Below, one piece after another: positions 46,821 to 58,970 of a stretch of 64,000 nucleotides of DNA. The first letter of the stretch is position 1, and each line of letters starts with the position of its first letter. The notes beneath the pieces are model-generated. The model was not told where the DNA came from. It worked only from the letters and a program-made list of their open reading frames with translations, and did not search any database. The stretch is taken from positions 4,712,001 to 4,776,000 of the forward strand of contig CAVNZM010000001.1 in the NCBI GenBank assembly GCA_963693365.1, written 5' to 3'. Source of the stretch: Amoebidium appalachense (taxonomy: Eukaryota; Ichthyosporea). Both the position numbers and the translations under genes were made by a program.

Positions 46821-47273
46821 TTTCCACAAAGTACAAAATGCATCCGTGTCACCAGAAGACTACACACATGATAAGTTGTGCATGTGCTGCTGGATCGCGG
46901 TCGAATATATTTGACTCTATGTTGCAAGGGCATATGATGGTTTTACCAGGTCTGCCACGGAAATCCGATATTGGATTTCCAATAACCGTAGACTAAGTAG
47001 CAATTGCAAGGGTTGCCAAACGCGGCTTGATTTTGCCACACTGGTTTTGCCACTTAGTGGTGGATATAGCTGGCCTGGATATCTTACAGTACGAGCTCGG
47101 TGGGTGGATGAGCGTGTGGGTATTTTTTGTGGGTGGGTGGGTGGTGGTGATCACGGTGGTGTCTGGGTGGGTGGGTGCATGGTTGGGTGCGTGTGGGTGT
47201 GGGTGTGGGTGCGTGACACTGTGTGTGTACGTCATGTGTGCACATATGTGTGTGTGCGTGTGTGTGTGTGTAC

Positions 47274-47319
<46 letters not shown>

Positions 47320-48140
47320 TGGCCTGTTACATGAAGGGCGGCGAGAGAAGATATCCCAGGACTGTCACGTGATAATGGTGGTATTTACTAATAGTAGTGC
47401 TGGCCCAGGCATATATGCATACGGCCCGTACTACTGGATTCATAAAGCAGTGAGCATGCAAGTACACGTGTATTACTTCTAATAGAGACAGGGGTGCACG
47501 TGTGCACATGTACATGCGTGTGGTTGATGAAGCAGTGGGTGAGATACAAAGCGAACCTGATGGCTCAGAACCAAACATATATGCCGGTCCATTGACTAGA
47601 CTGCATTTTTATATGTAGTGCATATATAATGTCCGGATGTGAACTTTTTTTTTTTTTTTTTTTTTTTTTGAACTTTTTTTTTTTTTTTTGGTGAACTTCG
47701 CACTCAGTGAATCGGTCGCAATAAATAGAATAAGGGCTTGGTTTTATCTGATTGGCTTAGGACATTTTCACGAATCCAACCATCCAATGAGAACTTTTTA
47801 AATTTGCTTAATTCACCTACAAATAGTGTTACAATAGTGTTACCCTCTTGGGTCTCCCCAAACCTGTCATATTACAATCTGAATGAGTCGGATTTTTTTT
47901 TATAATGACTTTAAATTTATTGATATGCTCAGCAAAATAGAAGCCGACTGAGTCCCCTCAGGAGGGCCATGCGTGCCCATATGCACGTATGCATGCCAAG
48001 AAAGCATAAATTTTCCGTTACAGAATTATCTTTTAGTAATGCACAAGGGTATGTAGAAATGTTAAATGTACACAGGTCTTCCCTCGACTCGTCGGAGGCG
48101 TGAGCAAAGCCACTGGCATGTACACAAATAAAAAAAAAAA
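46821..48140. repeat. Intergenic: GT/GGGT tracts, T-runs and a retroelement tail
   Basis: GGGTGG-type and (GT)n sequence at 47100-47317, T-runs of about 23 and 17 at 47646-47689 separated by GAAC, and the minus-strand tail CATATCAATAAATTTAAAGT followed by an A-run at 47897-47945. That tail ends the element whose reverse transcriptase lies at 48.2-49.6 kb. No gene is supported. Confidence 0.5.
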
Positions 48141-49564
48141 ATTCTTTTGACTGGATTTATTCGACGGAAAGATATGCAAGTATGCACGGCATACTGATCA
48201 TGAGAAGACAATATATATAAAAACTTCACTGAATCACGAGTTATCCAGTAACAAGTGCACACTGAGATACCTGAACACTGTGTGAAAATCATATAAATAC
48301 TCAATGTGACGACCAATTGCAACAGAATTCAACAAAAAGTCTAAAGTGGTCACATTGCCAGCCAGTGTAGCAGACACCCGTAGGGAACGCCACTGCACAA
48401 CTTCCCAGGCAATATCAACATCAGAGCACCATACAGACTTATCTACTAGGGTGGTATCCAAACGTACAGCTGGAGAATGTATCCTGCCAAAGCTCCGGAT
48501 CCCAAAAAGCGATAATGATCAGTCGTGACGGTGTTGCCTAAGGAACATCACACATGCGCATGCCGACTGAGTTTTACCTTTGATTTCTCTATCAGAACGA
48601 GAAAGAAACTTATACTGCGTATGTTGATAACGCGAAAAGGCAGAAAAAACAGGAAGAGAAAAGAAAGAGGGAGTGAGATAGCGAGAGGAAGAATCAGGTT
48701 GAAAGAGGGTAGGCTGAGGACATTCAGAAGTACTAGTAGCGTTGGTGAATCGGGGGGGAAGAGGGATGGAGGGAGGGGGGGGGGGAAGAAATTAAAGCAT
48801 AAAGAGGGTGACCATCAGGTATCCTAACTAAATGAAAACAAAAACGAAGAGACAATTCCTCCATACGACAAACAGCAGACGACAATCCAAACATACTGAT
48901 TACTGGAGGCACAAACCGAGTACGAAACAAAGTGCGCAGCGCAGTACCCTGAAAATCGTCGAACTCTTTCAGCGCCACGGCCGCCTCGCGAGGTGGGGCT
49001 CAGGCCAATAGCGGAAGTCCATATTCGAAAGTCGGCCGTAAAAAAGTTTTATAGTAGAGAAGAAGGTTCGCAGGATGGATCACAGACTCCCGTTGAAACA
49101 TATTTGACACGATGTGAAGCTTACCCTTCGCACGAGCGATCCGTGCCATGAGGAGCTTGCGGAAATCAATACCCCGTGCAGTAAAAGGAATACCCAAATA
49201 GTTGGACAAAGTCATAGGTGCTCTGAACAGGAATAGGAAGACCGGCCAATCGAAAGGAAGCGTTTTTCGAAAAAGTAGCACACTTTGCAATTCCGACTGT
49301 CATGAGATTCTCGGTGCACCATTGATCCACCTGACGAAGCATCTGGTGCATGACATCTTCGGTTAAGGAACAAAGAACAATATCGTCCGCAAAAAGGAGA
49401 CCCGGTACACGGCGGGTATGCAGTTGGCCAAAGGGTTCGAGGGCGCAGACTAAATCGTCAATGAAAACGTCAAACAACAACGGACTCAGGAGGGACCCCT
49501 GCAGAAAATGACTCGCAATGGAGTGTTGGGAGATTATTTTTTTACACCAATCAGATTTTTGCAA
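47897..49564 (-). mobile_element. Decayed non-LTR retrotransposon with reverse transcriptase
   Basis: Minus strand, 5' to 3': QGSLLSPLLFDVFIDDLV, the catalytic box LLFADDIVL (about 49393-49380), WCTENLMTVGIAKC, then in a second frame YLGIPF, LLMARIARAKGKLH and LLYYKTFLRPTFEYGLPLLA, then a third stretch to about 48733 and a remnant to 48234. This is the palm and thumb of a non-LTR reverse transcriptase. At least two frameshifts and stops break it; the 5' half is missing. The 3' end carries AATAAA and an A-run near 47900. A second 3' fragment lies at 19606-19740. Confidence 0.7.
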
Positions 49565-49597
49565 TTATTTGATTAGTGGACGGCAATGACGAACATT

Positions 49598-49605
49598 TAT
49601 AAAAG
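49598..49605 (+). promoter_or_regulatory. TATA box of the MCWS gene
   Basis: TATAAAAG stands 132 bases before the ATG at 49737. A pyrimidine-rich start-like region (TTTCGGTACTTTCGCTCTC) follows 20-40 bases downstream. Confidence 0.6.
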
Positions 49606-49736
49606 CAGAATATCACATCGCTGTTTCGGTACTTTCGCTCTCACATTCGTTCAACACCACATCCTACGTATACGTACGTACATCCAAGCTCAGATCCACA
49701 CGCATAAAACAAAAACAACTCAACCAGGCTTTAACC

Positions 49737-50591
49737 ATGTGCTGGTCTCTAGAAGTTTCGCTGGCCGCTGGCACGATGGTCTATACCATCGTCCCACTCC
49801 TGTGGCGGCGCAACAAAACACCCCGCGATAGATGGAACGCAGTGTTCCTTGCAGTGTTCGGCACCATGCAATGGGTAGACGCATCACTCTGGCTGCTCTC
49901 CAAGCACGAGAACATGTATACGTGCTCAGCAACCAACAAATGGCTCAGTCGCTGGGGCCTAACAATCATTGCCCTCGAACCTATGGGCGCTCTAGCCGGA
50001 CGGGCGCTCGCCGAACGCCGCATGCCGTCATGGCGTGAAATCTTCGTCTATGTGTTTACTTTTGCAATGCTCCCCGGTATCCCCAACAAGGTTTTCGGTT
50101 TGATGGGCTCCATGTGCGACTCTCCTGCTTGCACAATAATCACCCCGGCGGGCCACCTCATGATTACGGCGGGGCACGGCAGCAACGGCAACCACGCGTG
50201 CTGGATGAAGCACCACTTCTTTGGGGAGGCACAGACAGAAATCCCCCTGGCCCTGCGTGTGTTTTTCCTCCTGGGTATGGTCTATCCCTACCTGACTGCC
50301 CCGCGCCACCTGGTGCCTGGCATGGTGCACTCTGCTGTGCTTGCCACGACGTGGACAGTGGGACTTCTGTCCGACAGCCATGCGTCCATATGGTGCCTGG
50401 CCAATGTGGCCCACTCACTGGTTATGCTGGCTGACCCCTACATCTTTGCACACACAGCCAGCAAGGACCAAGCAGTGGCACGCAGGCCACGTGCTCTTAG
50501 CCGCACAGTTTACCAAAATGGCTTGGCGGCTGTCTCGAAGATTGATGCTGTTGCAGTGTATGCTTCTTTGGCAAAGGAGCATGCTGCATGA
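49737..50591 (+). CDS. Multi-pass membrane protein of the MCWS (DUF5765/DUF6629-like) type
   Basis: Intact, intronless frame of 284 residues, ATG 49737 to TGA 50589-50591. It opens MCWSLEVSLAAGTMVYTIV and continues with WNAVFLAVFGTMQWVDASLWLL, the hallmark start of small polytopic proteins annotated as domains of unknown function in bacteria, protists and giant viruses (recalled, not searched). About seven hydrophobic segments can be seen, for example LALRVFFLLGMVYPYLTA and a VHSAVLATTWTVGLL helix. A long loop near residues 125-165 is rich in His, Cys and Gly (AGHGSNGNHACWMKHHFF) and could bind metal. The tail is basic. It has its own TATA box. Function unknown. Confidence 0.7.
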   Translation: MCWSLEVSLAAGTMVYTIVPLLWRRNKTPRDRWNAVFLAVFGTMQWVDASLWLLSKHENMYTCSATNKWLSRWGLTIIALEPMGALAGRALAERRMPSWREIFVYVFTFAMLPGIPNKVFGLMGSMCDSPACTIITPAGHLMITAGHGSNGNHACWMKHHFFGEAQTEIPLALRVFFLLGMVYPYLTAPRHLVPGMVHSAVLATTWTVGLLSDSHASIWCLANVAHSLVMLADPYIFAHTASKDQAVARRPRALSRTVYQNGLAAVSKIDAVAVYASLAKEHAA

Positions 50592-50780
50592 GCGAGTGAA
50601 GAGTGCTCAAGATATTATTTCTCGTTGCTTGCTCATAACTGTGGCGTTGCTGAAGTGATCACACTAATTAGCATGAATGAATATAATTAAGTTTTACTGA
50701 TGTGAATGAATGTGGGTATTACTAGTGTTCGGGAAGTGCTTGTTAGAATATCTCAAACTTGTGAGCGCAAGTTGGCCGGG

Positions 50781-50812
50781 CACACCGATTGTATCGGTGT
50801 ACAATCGGTGTG
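50781..50812. promoter_or_regulatory. Perfect 13-bp hairpin downstream of the MCWS gene
   Basis: Arms CACACCGATTGTA and TACAATCGGTGTG enclose a 6-base loop TCGGTG. It lies about 190 bases after the stop codon, probably in the 3' untranslated region. Confidence 0.7.
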
Positions 50813-50859
50813 TCTCACTTATTTACAGTGGCTTGCAATTTTAAAAGTAGCTGGCTACT

Positions 50860-50899
50860 TGGTGTTTATTTTTTCACCACAAGAAAAAAATAAACACCA
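50860..50899. promoter_or_regulatory. 15-bp hairpin containing a poly(A) signal
   Basis: Arms TGGTGTTTATTTTTT and AAAAAATAAACACCA enclose a short loop. The 3' arm holds AATAAA, so the likely poly(A) signal of the MCWS gene is buried in the stem. Confidence 0.6.
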
Positions 50900-50945
50900 T
50901 GAAAACTTCGATTTGTCTGTAAATGCACCCTGCCGTGTCTAGGAC

Positions 50946-51205
50946 CAGTCACCCCACGGATTCCACTACCACAGATGAACCAATGAGAGCCCGTGTTTAA
51001 AGTTTACTAAAAACCTACGAATAATGTGGCTACCCACCGGCCAGGCTGCGGTGAAAGCCATGGGCTAAGTGTGTACGAATAGTTTGCTTTGGTAAAGGTG
51101 TGTTGGCTTTGCTGATGACAACGTAGCAACCTAGCTAGAGTATAGTCGGTGCTGGGTGGAAGGCGGTAGACTAGTTAGTGAGGGTTCCTCCGGGAACAAA
51201 ATGGG
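50946..51205 (-). repeat. Dispersed repeat, family B, copy 2
   Basis: Inverted relative to 4243-4514 with the shared blocks listed there. Its inner part (GCAACCTAGCTAGAG, GGCGGTAGACTAG) is better preserved than in the first copy. No coding capacity. Confidence 0.55.
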
Positions 51206-51526
51206 ATATGATATGTATATATATAAAAAATCAAGGGAAAAACCCTCTTGGGCCAGACCCCTAGTATGCCCACGATTATTGAGCCGCCCCGGCACTCCGA
51301 AAGTCTTGTGAAGAATAGAGAAGATATGGAGAATGGAACAGTGGGATTTTCCATGTGGGCGTCTGTGCTTTTCCGTGCTTGCTGCGTGTGGAAGATCGGA
51401 GAAGCGGAAGGAGCGACCTGAGGAAAAGAGGGAGGAGGGAGGGGAAGGGGGGGGGGGGGGGGGGGGGGGGGGTCAGTAATATGGTGTGAAGTAGGTATCC
51501 CCGTGTACATGATGGCCACTGTGTTG

Positions 51527-51569
<43 letters not shown>

Positions 51570-51784
51570 CGCGTGCGCGTGCGCGCGCGTGTGTGTGTCT
51601 CTGTGCGTGCGGGCGTATGGGTGTGTATGTGTGTGTGTGTGTGTGTGTGTGTTTGTGTGTGTGTCTCTGTGCGTGCGGACGAATAATGTGTGTATGATTG
51701 TGTATGCTTTTCGTGTGTGTGTGTGTCCATGCGTACCGTAGGTTGAGTGTTCGTTGGGCTGTAGTGTGTGGGCACACCTACCGT

Positions 51785-51800
<16 letters not shown>
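51206..51800. repeat. (GT)n and poly-G intergenic DNA
   Basis: Poly-G at 51445-51471, (GT)n with GC alternation at 51529-51660. CTCTGTGCGTGCG recurs at about 51598 and 51664, a small direct repeat. No gene. Confidence 0.6.
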
Positions 51801-53945
<2,145 letters not shown>

Positions 53946-53947
53946 TG

Positions 53948-54268
53948 GTCGACTCGTATGTGTGTGATGTTCTGCAATGATGTGCCTGCTTGTGCGCCTT
54001 TGTCTCTGGGGGGTGCGCCTGTGTGCTTTTTGTTGGTGAGTACGGTGCTTATTTGTGCCTAAATGTGACGCCGTGTCTAGGCATGTGCTAAGCGCCGAGT
54101 CACTTTTGTGCTACTCGTATGTGCCTGTGTCGTAAGAAACCACCGGTAAAGCCCACCCCTGCTGCGAGTCCATGAACTATTTGCTGTTACATGACTCGCT
54201 AGTATACGGTGATCACCATGGGGTCTCTGCCCTTCCCCCCCCCCCCTCCCCCCCCCCCTGACCATACC

Positions 54269-54304
<36 letters not shown>

Positions 54305-55172
54305 CCCCCGGGGAACACAACGAGAAAAAATTGAAAATAAATAAATAAAGAAAAAAAAGTGCGTGTCTCTTGACCGTTGATGCATACGTGGATGTGCGGG
54401 TGCCACATGTAATATGTCATTGACACGGTACATGGCGTTGTGTGCGTGCCTGGATGGATGTGTTGAGTGTGGGCGTACATACATGTGTGCGGGTATTTGC
54501 GCATGCATGCAGCAGTATGTGTGGGTGTGTGTGTGTGCGTGCATGGAACCATATGTTTACCATGACGTGTGGGAGTACGTGTGGAAGTGTGAATCCCGAA
54601 AAGTTTCGTATTCAAATACAGAGACTGCGGGCGTTCCTCTTAGTTTCTGTCCATTTTTTGGACTCTCATGGGTATTTTAATGTTCGTATTTATTAATCAG
54701 ATTCTCGCTGACTGAATCGTTTTGGCCAATTTCATTCTTAAGCTTACATTCTGTGTCCATTGCTTGAGTGCGTGCCAAAGTATTCGCTCGCATACAATTG
54801 CGAGTGCATGCCATGATAAGTGTATGGATGTTTAAAAAAAAGCCGGCTTCATCTTCTCAACTGGTTTTTACGTTAACGTGCTACACTGTCTGGATATTTC
54901 ATGCGGCTTTTTTGTGCGCGTAGTGGTCATGGTGTTTTGTTTTGGCCAGCCCTTGTGCAGCGTCAGGAACAACTGTTGAGGATTTTTCCCTCCTACGAAG
55001 ACCTTGCTGGTACATGTATCATTAAAGGAACTTGCTGCGGGCAATAAGAACACAATTCCTGTGGCCGTGCAAGCTATACAAAAGATTAAAAAGAAGTGAC
55101 GATGCCTCGACTACATACAACTACTGTAGAGTCTAGAGCCCATGCTACGGTTTCTAAACTCTGACGCTGTGC
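53948..55172. other. Intergenic, no gene recognised
   Basis: C-rich tract at 54235-54305 followed by an AATAAATAAATAAAG stretch near 54336; otherwise unique sequence with short frames only. The right end is the 3' flank of the DUF819 gene on the minus strand. Confidence 0.35.
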
Positions 55173-57658
55173 TCAGTTTGTGGCGGCCATCTGCATGAGG
55201 ATGGAGCACAGCCATGCGCCCCAGGTGCCGACAATGTAGCCGAGGATGGCAAAGAGGGCGCCCACGGGGGCCAGGGACGGGTGGAAGGCGCCGGCAACGA
55301 CCGGGGCCGATGCGGCGCCGCCAATGGCCTGGCTGCCCACGGCCATGAAGAAGAGGGGGGCGTGCAGCAGGCGGCACATGAGCAGCATCAGCAGGCCGTG
55401 GAAACAGATCCAGATGAAGCCCAGCACAAAGATGCCCGGGTTGCCCACAATGGCCGTGATGTCCATGCCCATACCGATGGTCACCATGATGTAGTAGATG
55501 AACACGTTCAAATTGGCAATCTTCGACGCCCCCGCCCCGTCCAGGTCCCGCGCCGGCGTGAAGGACTGTAAAATTATATAAGTATTTGGGATGAAAGCAG
55601 AGACACAGTGGTGCAGTGTGAAAACACCACAGACACACACAACAACAAAACACGGAACGATCGGAGCAGTGTACACAACAGACATCAATGTTTATACACG
55701 ACTGAACTGAATTTATTCTGATCTTCGAATAAATACCTGAAATTCCTCTAAGTCCAATCCATACATGATTTCCGACCAGTCGGAAATCAGATCTATCTCT
55801 AATGGAAACCAATCACTAAGAACCAATTGCTTTCTGAGAGATCCGGTACGCGGAGACGTACACGATAGGACACAGACACTAGTTAAGGTCAACTCGTGTC
55901 ATCATCAAGGAAGTTCTAACCTATGACATACTGCAAAGACTCAGACATATCACACTTAACCTTGATGATTGGTTAAAGCCCGGCAACACATGAAAACTAA
56001 AGTAAATTAATGAAGTCTAAACACACATGCTATTCTAAGTGTAGCCTAAGTGTGTTACCGTCCAATGAACACGTATTAAGTAACACAAATCTACCTAACA
56101 TATATTAGTAGAAAAGAAATATGATTATACACATGAAGACAAAGAGAGAAAGAAAAGAAAATAAGGAAGGAGAAAGAGGAAGGAAAAGAGAGCACAGATC
56201 AACAAACAAGATAGCAATGGCATAACTATAACCAGAGATATTTATGTACACACGAACATGTACACGTCTCTCCCTGAGTGGGTGGATCCGTGTACACACA
56301 TATAAATATTCTAATCGATATTACAACACACGATTAAAGCCGATACAAGACGATTACAAGTATACAAGCATATCGGAGATCGATGCTACACTTTACGTAA
56401 TAGGAGTGTAGCTTTTACACTAAGCATATGAACTGAAACATAACCCAAACTGATAAGATCTTACCATATGTAAATACTACGTATTACAACAAGGACAGCA
56501 GCATGCCGCACATGGTGGCAATCATCACGCGCCACAAGATGGTCGAATCGAAGGCAATGCGCGAGATGAACTCGACTGCAGCGACCCAAAGGCCCTGGCA
56601 ATGGTGCTGCCCAGGTAGTTTGCCACGCCGCAGATGCCCATGGCGATGCAAGCAATGCGGATCAGGTCGTAGTTGCTGGGGATGCGCGCATTCTCCTGCT
56701 CGTACGCGTCCATCTTGCGCAATCATGAGGTCGTCCACAGGCCGCGGGTCTGCGCGCAGCAGCTTGTTGACCTGCTTGTGCTTGCCGGTCAGCAGGAACA
56801 GCACGGCACACCACACGTTGGCGCAGAAGATGTCCACGGCAATGGCCTGCGACTTGGCCTCGTCAGTGCTGGGCTGGAAGATGTCGATCATGGCCGCTGC
56901 ATTGGCCCCGTCGCCAATCCACTCTGCCGGCACTGTGTACGTCAGCCCGCGCCACGTGTCGTCCCCGGCCACCACGGACGGCCACACCAGGCTGAGCCGC
57001 ATGAAGCCCCATACAGCGGGCCGCCAAAGATGACGCCAAACGACCCCACACAGAACATGATGATGGCCTTTTGCCCCAGCCCGGCAATGCCGCTGAGGTC
57101 GATGTTGATGCACAGCAGCCCGAGCGTGGCCGGCAGGATGTAGGTCGACACGATGGAGTACAGCCTGCTGGACGGCGCGTCAAATACGGCCGCAGACCCC
57201 AGCAGCCCGGGGATGAAGTAGCACAGGAACAGGTACGGAATGATGGCGTAGAACTTTTTCAGGATCCAGATGGGCGAGTTGGCGCTGGTGAACTTGAAGA
57301 TGAAGGCCAGGGCAATGTACAGGATGCTCAGCACCACGGCATCGTCCTTGATCAGCGGGTTGCTCTTGCAGTCCACCTGGCCCTCCTTACACACGTACTT
57401 TCCCGTTAGCTGCGCAACCGTCGGCAGGATGATGAGCGTGGCCAGCGTGCCTGCCAGCGTGAGCTAGTGCCACCAGTCAGGCTGCTGCTGGCCGACAACC
57501 GTTGGCTTGGCATTTGGCGTGTCGTCTGCCGAATCATTTTACCCTGTGGACCCCACACTGATGTTGCTGGTGCTCTGAAGCTCGTTGGTGGTCTTTTTCT
57601 CGCTGTCCATCGCTGTGGTGTGCGCGACGCCGCGCTCAACCTGCGAAATGTCCGACAT
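55173..57658 (-). CDS. DUF819 (YjcL-like) membrane protein, two exons, interrupted
   Basis: Exon 1 runs 57658-56488 and exon 2 55565-55173 (TGA); the 922-bp intron is GT-AG (TTTTACAG acceptor). Recognisable DUF819 segments in order: a first membrane helix LTLAGTLATLIILPTVAQL, FYAIIPYLFLCYFIPGLLGS, YILPATLGLLCINIDL, a SFGVIFGGPL glycine turn, GDDTWRGLTYTVPAEWIGDG, then in exon 2 NVFIYYIMVTIGMGMDITAI and SQAIGGAASAPVVAGAF. The family is polytopic and of unknown function, suspected transport. Exon 1 has in-frame TAA and TAG at about 57541 and 57466, and frameshifts near 57015, 56725 and 56585. Either a recent pseudogene or uncorrected sequence errors; amino-acid conservation is otherwise high. 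Confidence 0.7.
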
Positions 57659-57776
57659 TGTGTTCAAGCGCTTGTGTAGGCTAGGGCCACTTTGCTGGAG
57701 CTGTTGTATATGTTCGACGTTACTGATGACTAAGCCTCACTCGATGGTCTTCTCAGGCTCCGGGATCCAAGCAAGC

Positions 57777-57826
57777 TTTTATATTTTTTCCGAAGTTGAG
57801 CCCGGTACGTCTTCTTCTCCTATTGG
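57777..57826 (-). promoter_or_regulatory. TATA and CCAAT boxes of the DUF819 gene
   Basis: On the minus strand CCAAT (57826-57822) precedes TATAAAA (57783-57777) by about 40 bases, and the ATG follows about 120 bases downstream. An intact promoter argues that the gene was recently functional. Confidence 0.6.
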
Positions 57827-58087
57827 CACGAATTTGCCAACATTATGTGATTGGTAGTTGAAAAGAGTTGTAGTTGTTGATTGGTGGGAAAGGCGGCCCG
57901 GGGCACCGCCCACTGCCAATTTTCGTTTTTGGCCAACTTGACCAAATATAAACAATGCCGCGCGGAGTGCTGTTTTGGTGTGTTATTGTCTTTATATATC
58001 TTTGGTGTTTAATGTTTGCAAATGCTTTCTCGCCCCAGTTCATGTAATGCACGTAGCCTTTTTAATGTTCTCTGTCGTATCCTAATG
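57827..58087. other. Intergenic between DUF819 gene and gypsy element
   Basis: Unique sequence; an antisense 69-residue frame has no motif. Nothing else seen. Confidence 0.3.
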
Positions 58088-58788
58088 TATGTGTACTAGA
58101 GACGCGGCACTCTACTAAGTGTACACACACGAAAAGGAACGAACGTGTACAGAAAAACGGTAAAGTTTATTCAGACCAGGCTCCGACGGGCAAACTTAGA
58201 TCCGTACGAAATGAGTCTAAGTTACGACTGAGGCCATCAAGGCCGTGCCCTACAAGATCATCATCACCTGGCCCCCTACGATGCCACATTCCATTAACAT
58301 TCCGATCTACTTTTATCGTGCGCCTGCACGAGCTAAGTCGATCTACTCAACTAATATATTTATCCAAGTCTCACCCCTCACCCTCCCCCTAGTGGCACCG
58401 CAGAGTCTAAATCTACATTTCATACTATCCTCCCCCCCCCTCCCTCCCCCCCTTTCCTCTACATCTACATATATAAATACGTTTGGCAACATATACTATC
58501 AAACCTTGCCAATCCTTACAAAAGGGCTTCTGCCCGAACAATCACATTCCTAAGTCCTCCTACGATCTATCCTACACACTAATTAGAATTCTATTGGACG
58601 GCTGTCCCGGCTGACGTGGTCCAATGCCCTGCGCCGGCAGAGGCAAGATGCACGCAGCTGTTCAGCTATCTTGAGGCCCCGGACTTGATCTTGATGATCT
58701 GTGGACCCGGGCCACCCCCCCCCCCCCCCCCCCCCCGATCTCGATCGTAGACTTAGGCTAATCTGCTGAGACGGATTAGTATATGTCA
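58088..58788 (-). repeat. 3' LTR of the gypsy element
   Basis: On the minus strand the LTR begins TGACATATACTAATCC at 58788, immediately after the purine tract GGGGGGGAGT. It carries TATTTATATATG (about 58470) and AATAAA (58171-58166), and ends near 58088; the exact outer end is not certain because the 5' LTR is outside the window. Confidence 0.6.
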
Positions 58789-58815
58789 ACTCCCCCCCCG
58801 GCCCCCGGAAAAGCT
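58789..58815 (-). promoter_or_regulatory. Polypurine tract of the gypsy element
   Basis: The minus strand reads CTTTTCCGGGGGCCGGGGGG followed by GAGT and the LTR start TG. This is the expected primer site for plus-strand synthesis. Confidence 0.55.
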
Positions 58816-58970
58816 GAGTCCCACCTCAGTCACATTACATCTAACACCCCCTAAAAAGACATAGACTAATCAGTCTCCTAAAAAAATTAAATTAAATGAA
58901 TGACGAAGAAAAATAATAAATTAATCTACACCATAAGCTTGATACCTACGGAGACACCTATGATAATAAA

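Noticed and set aside
57462-57545. A 79-nt GT-AG intron removing both stops in the DUF819 gene
   Set aside because: Its length is not a multiple of three, and splicing it would move the conserved first membrane helix out of frame.
56488-57658. Alternative genetic code with TAA/TAG read as an amino acid
   Set aside because: The cyclin gene ends at TAA, and the kinase and Bet1 genes end at TAG at the expected protein ends. Long retroelement frames contain no internal TAA/TAG. The DUF819 gene also has frameshifts, so lesions or errors explain it better.
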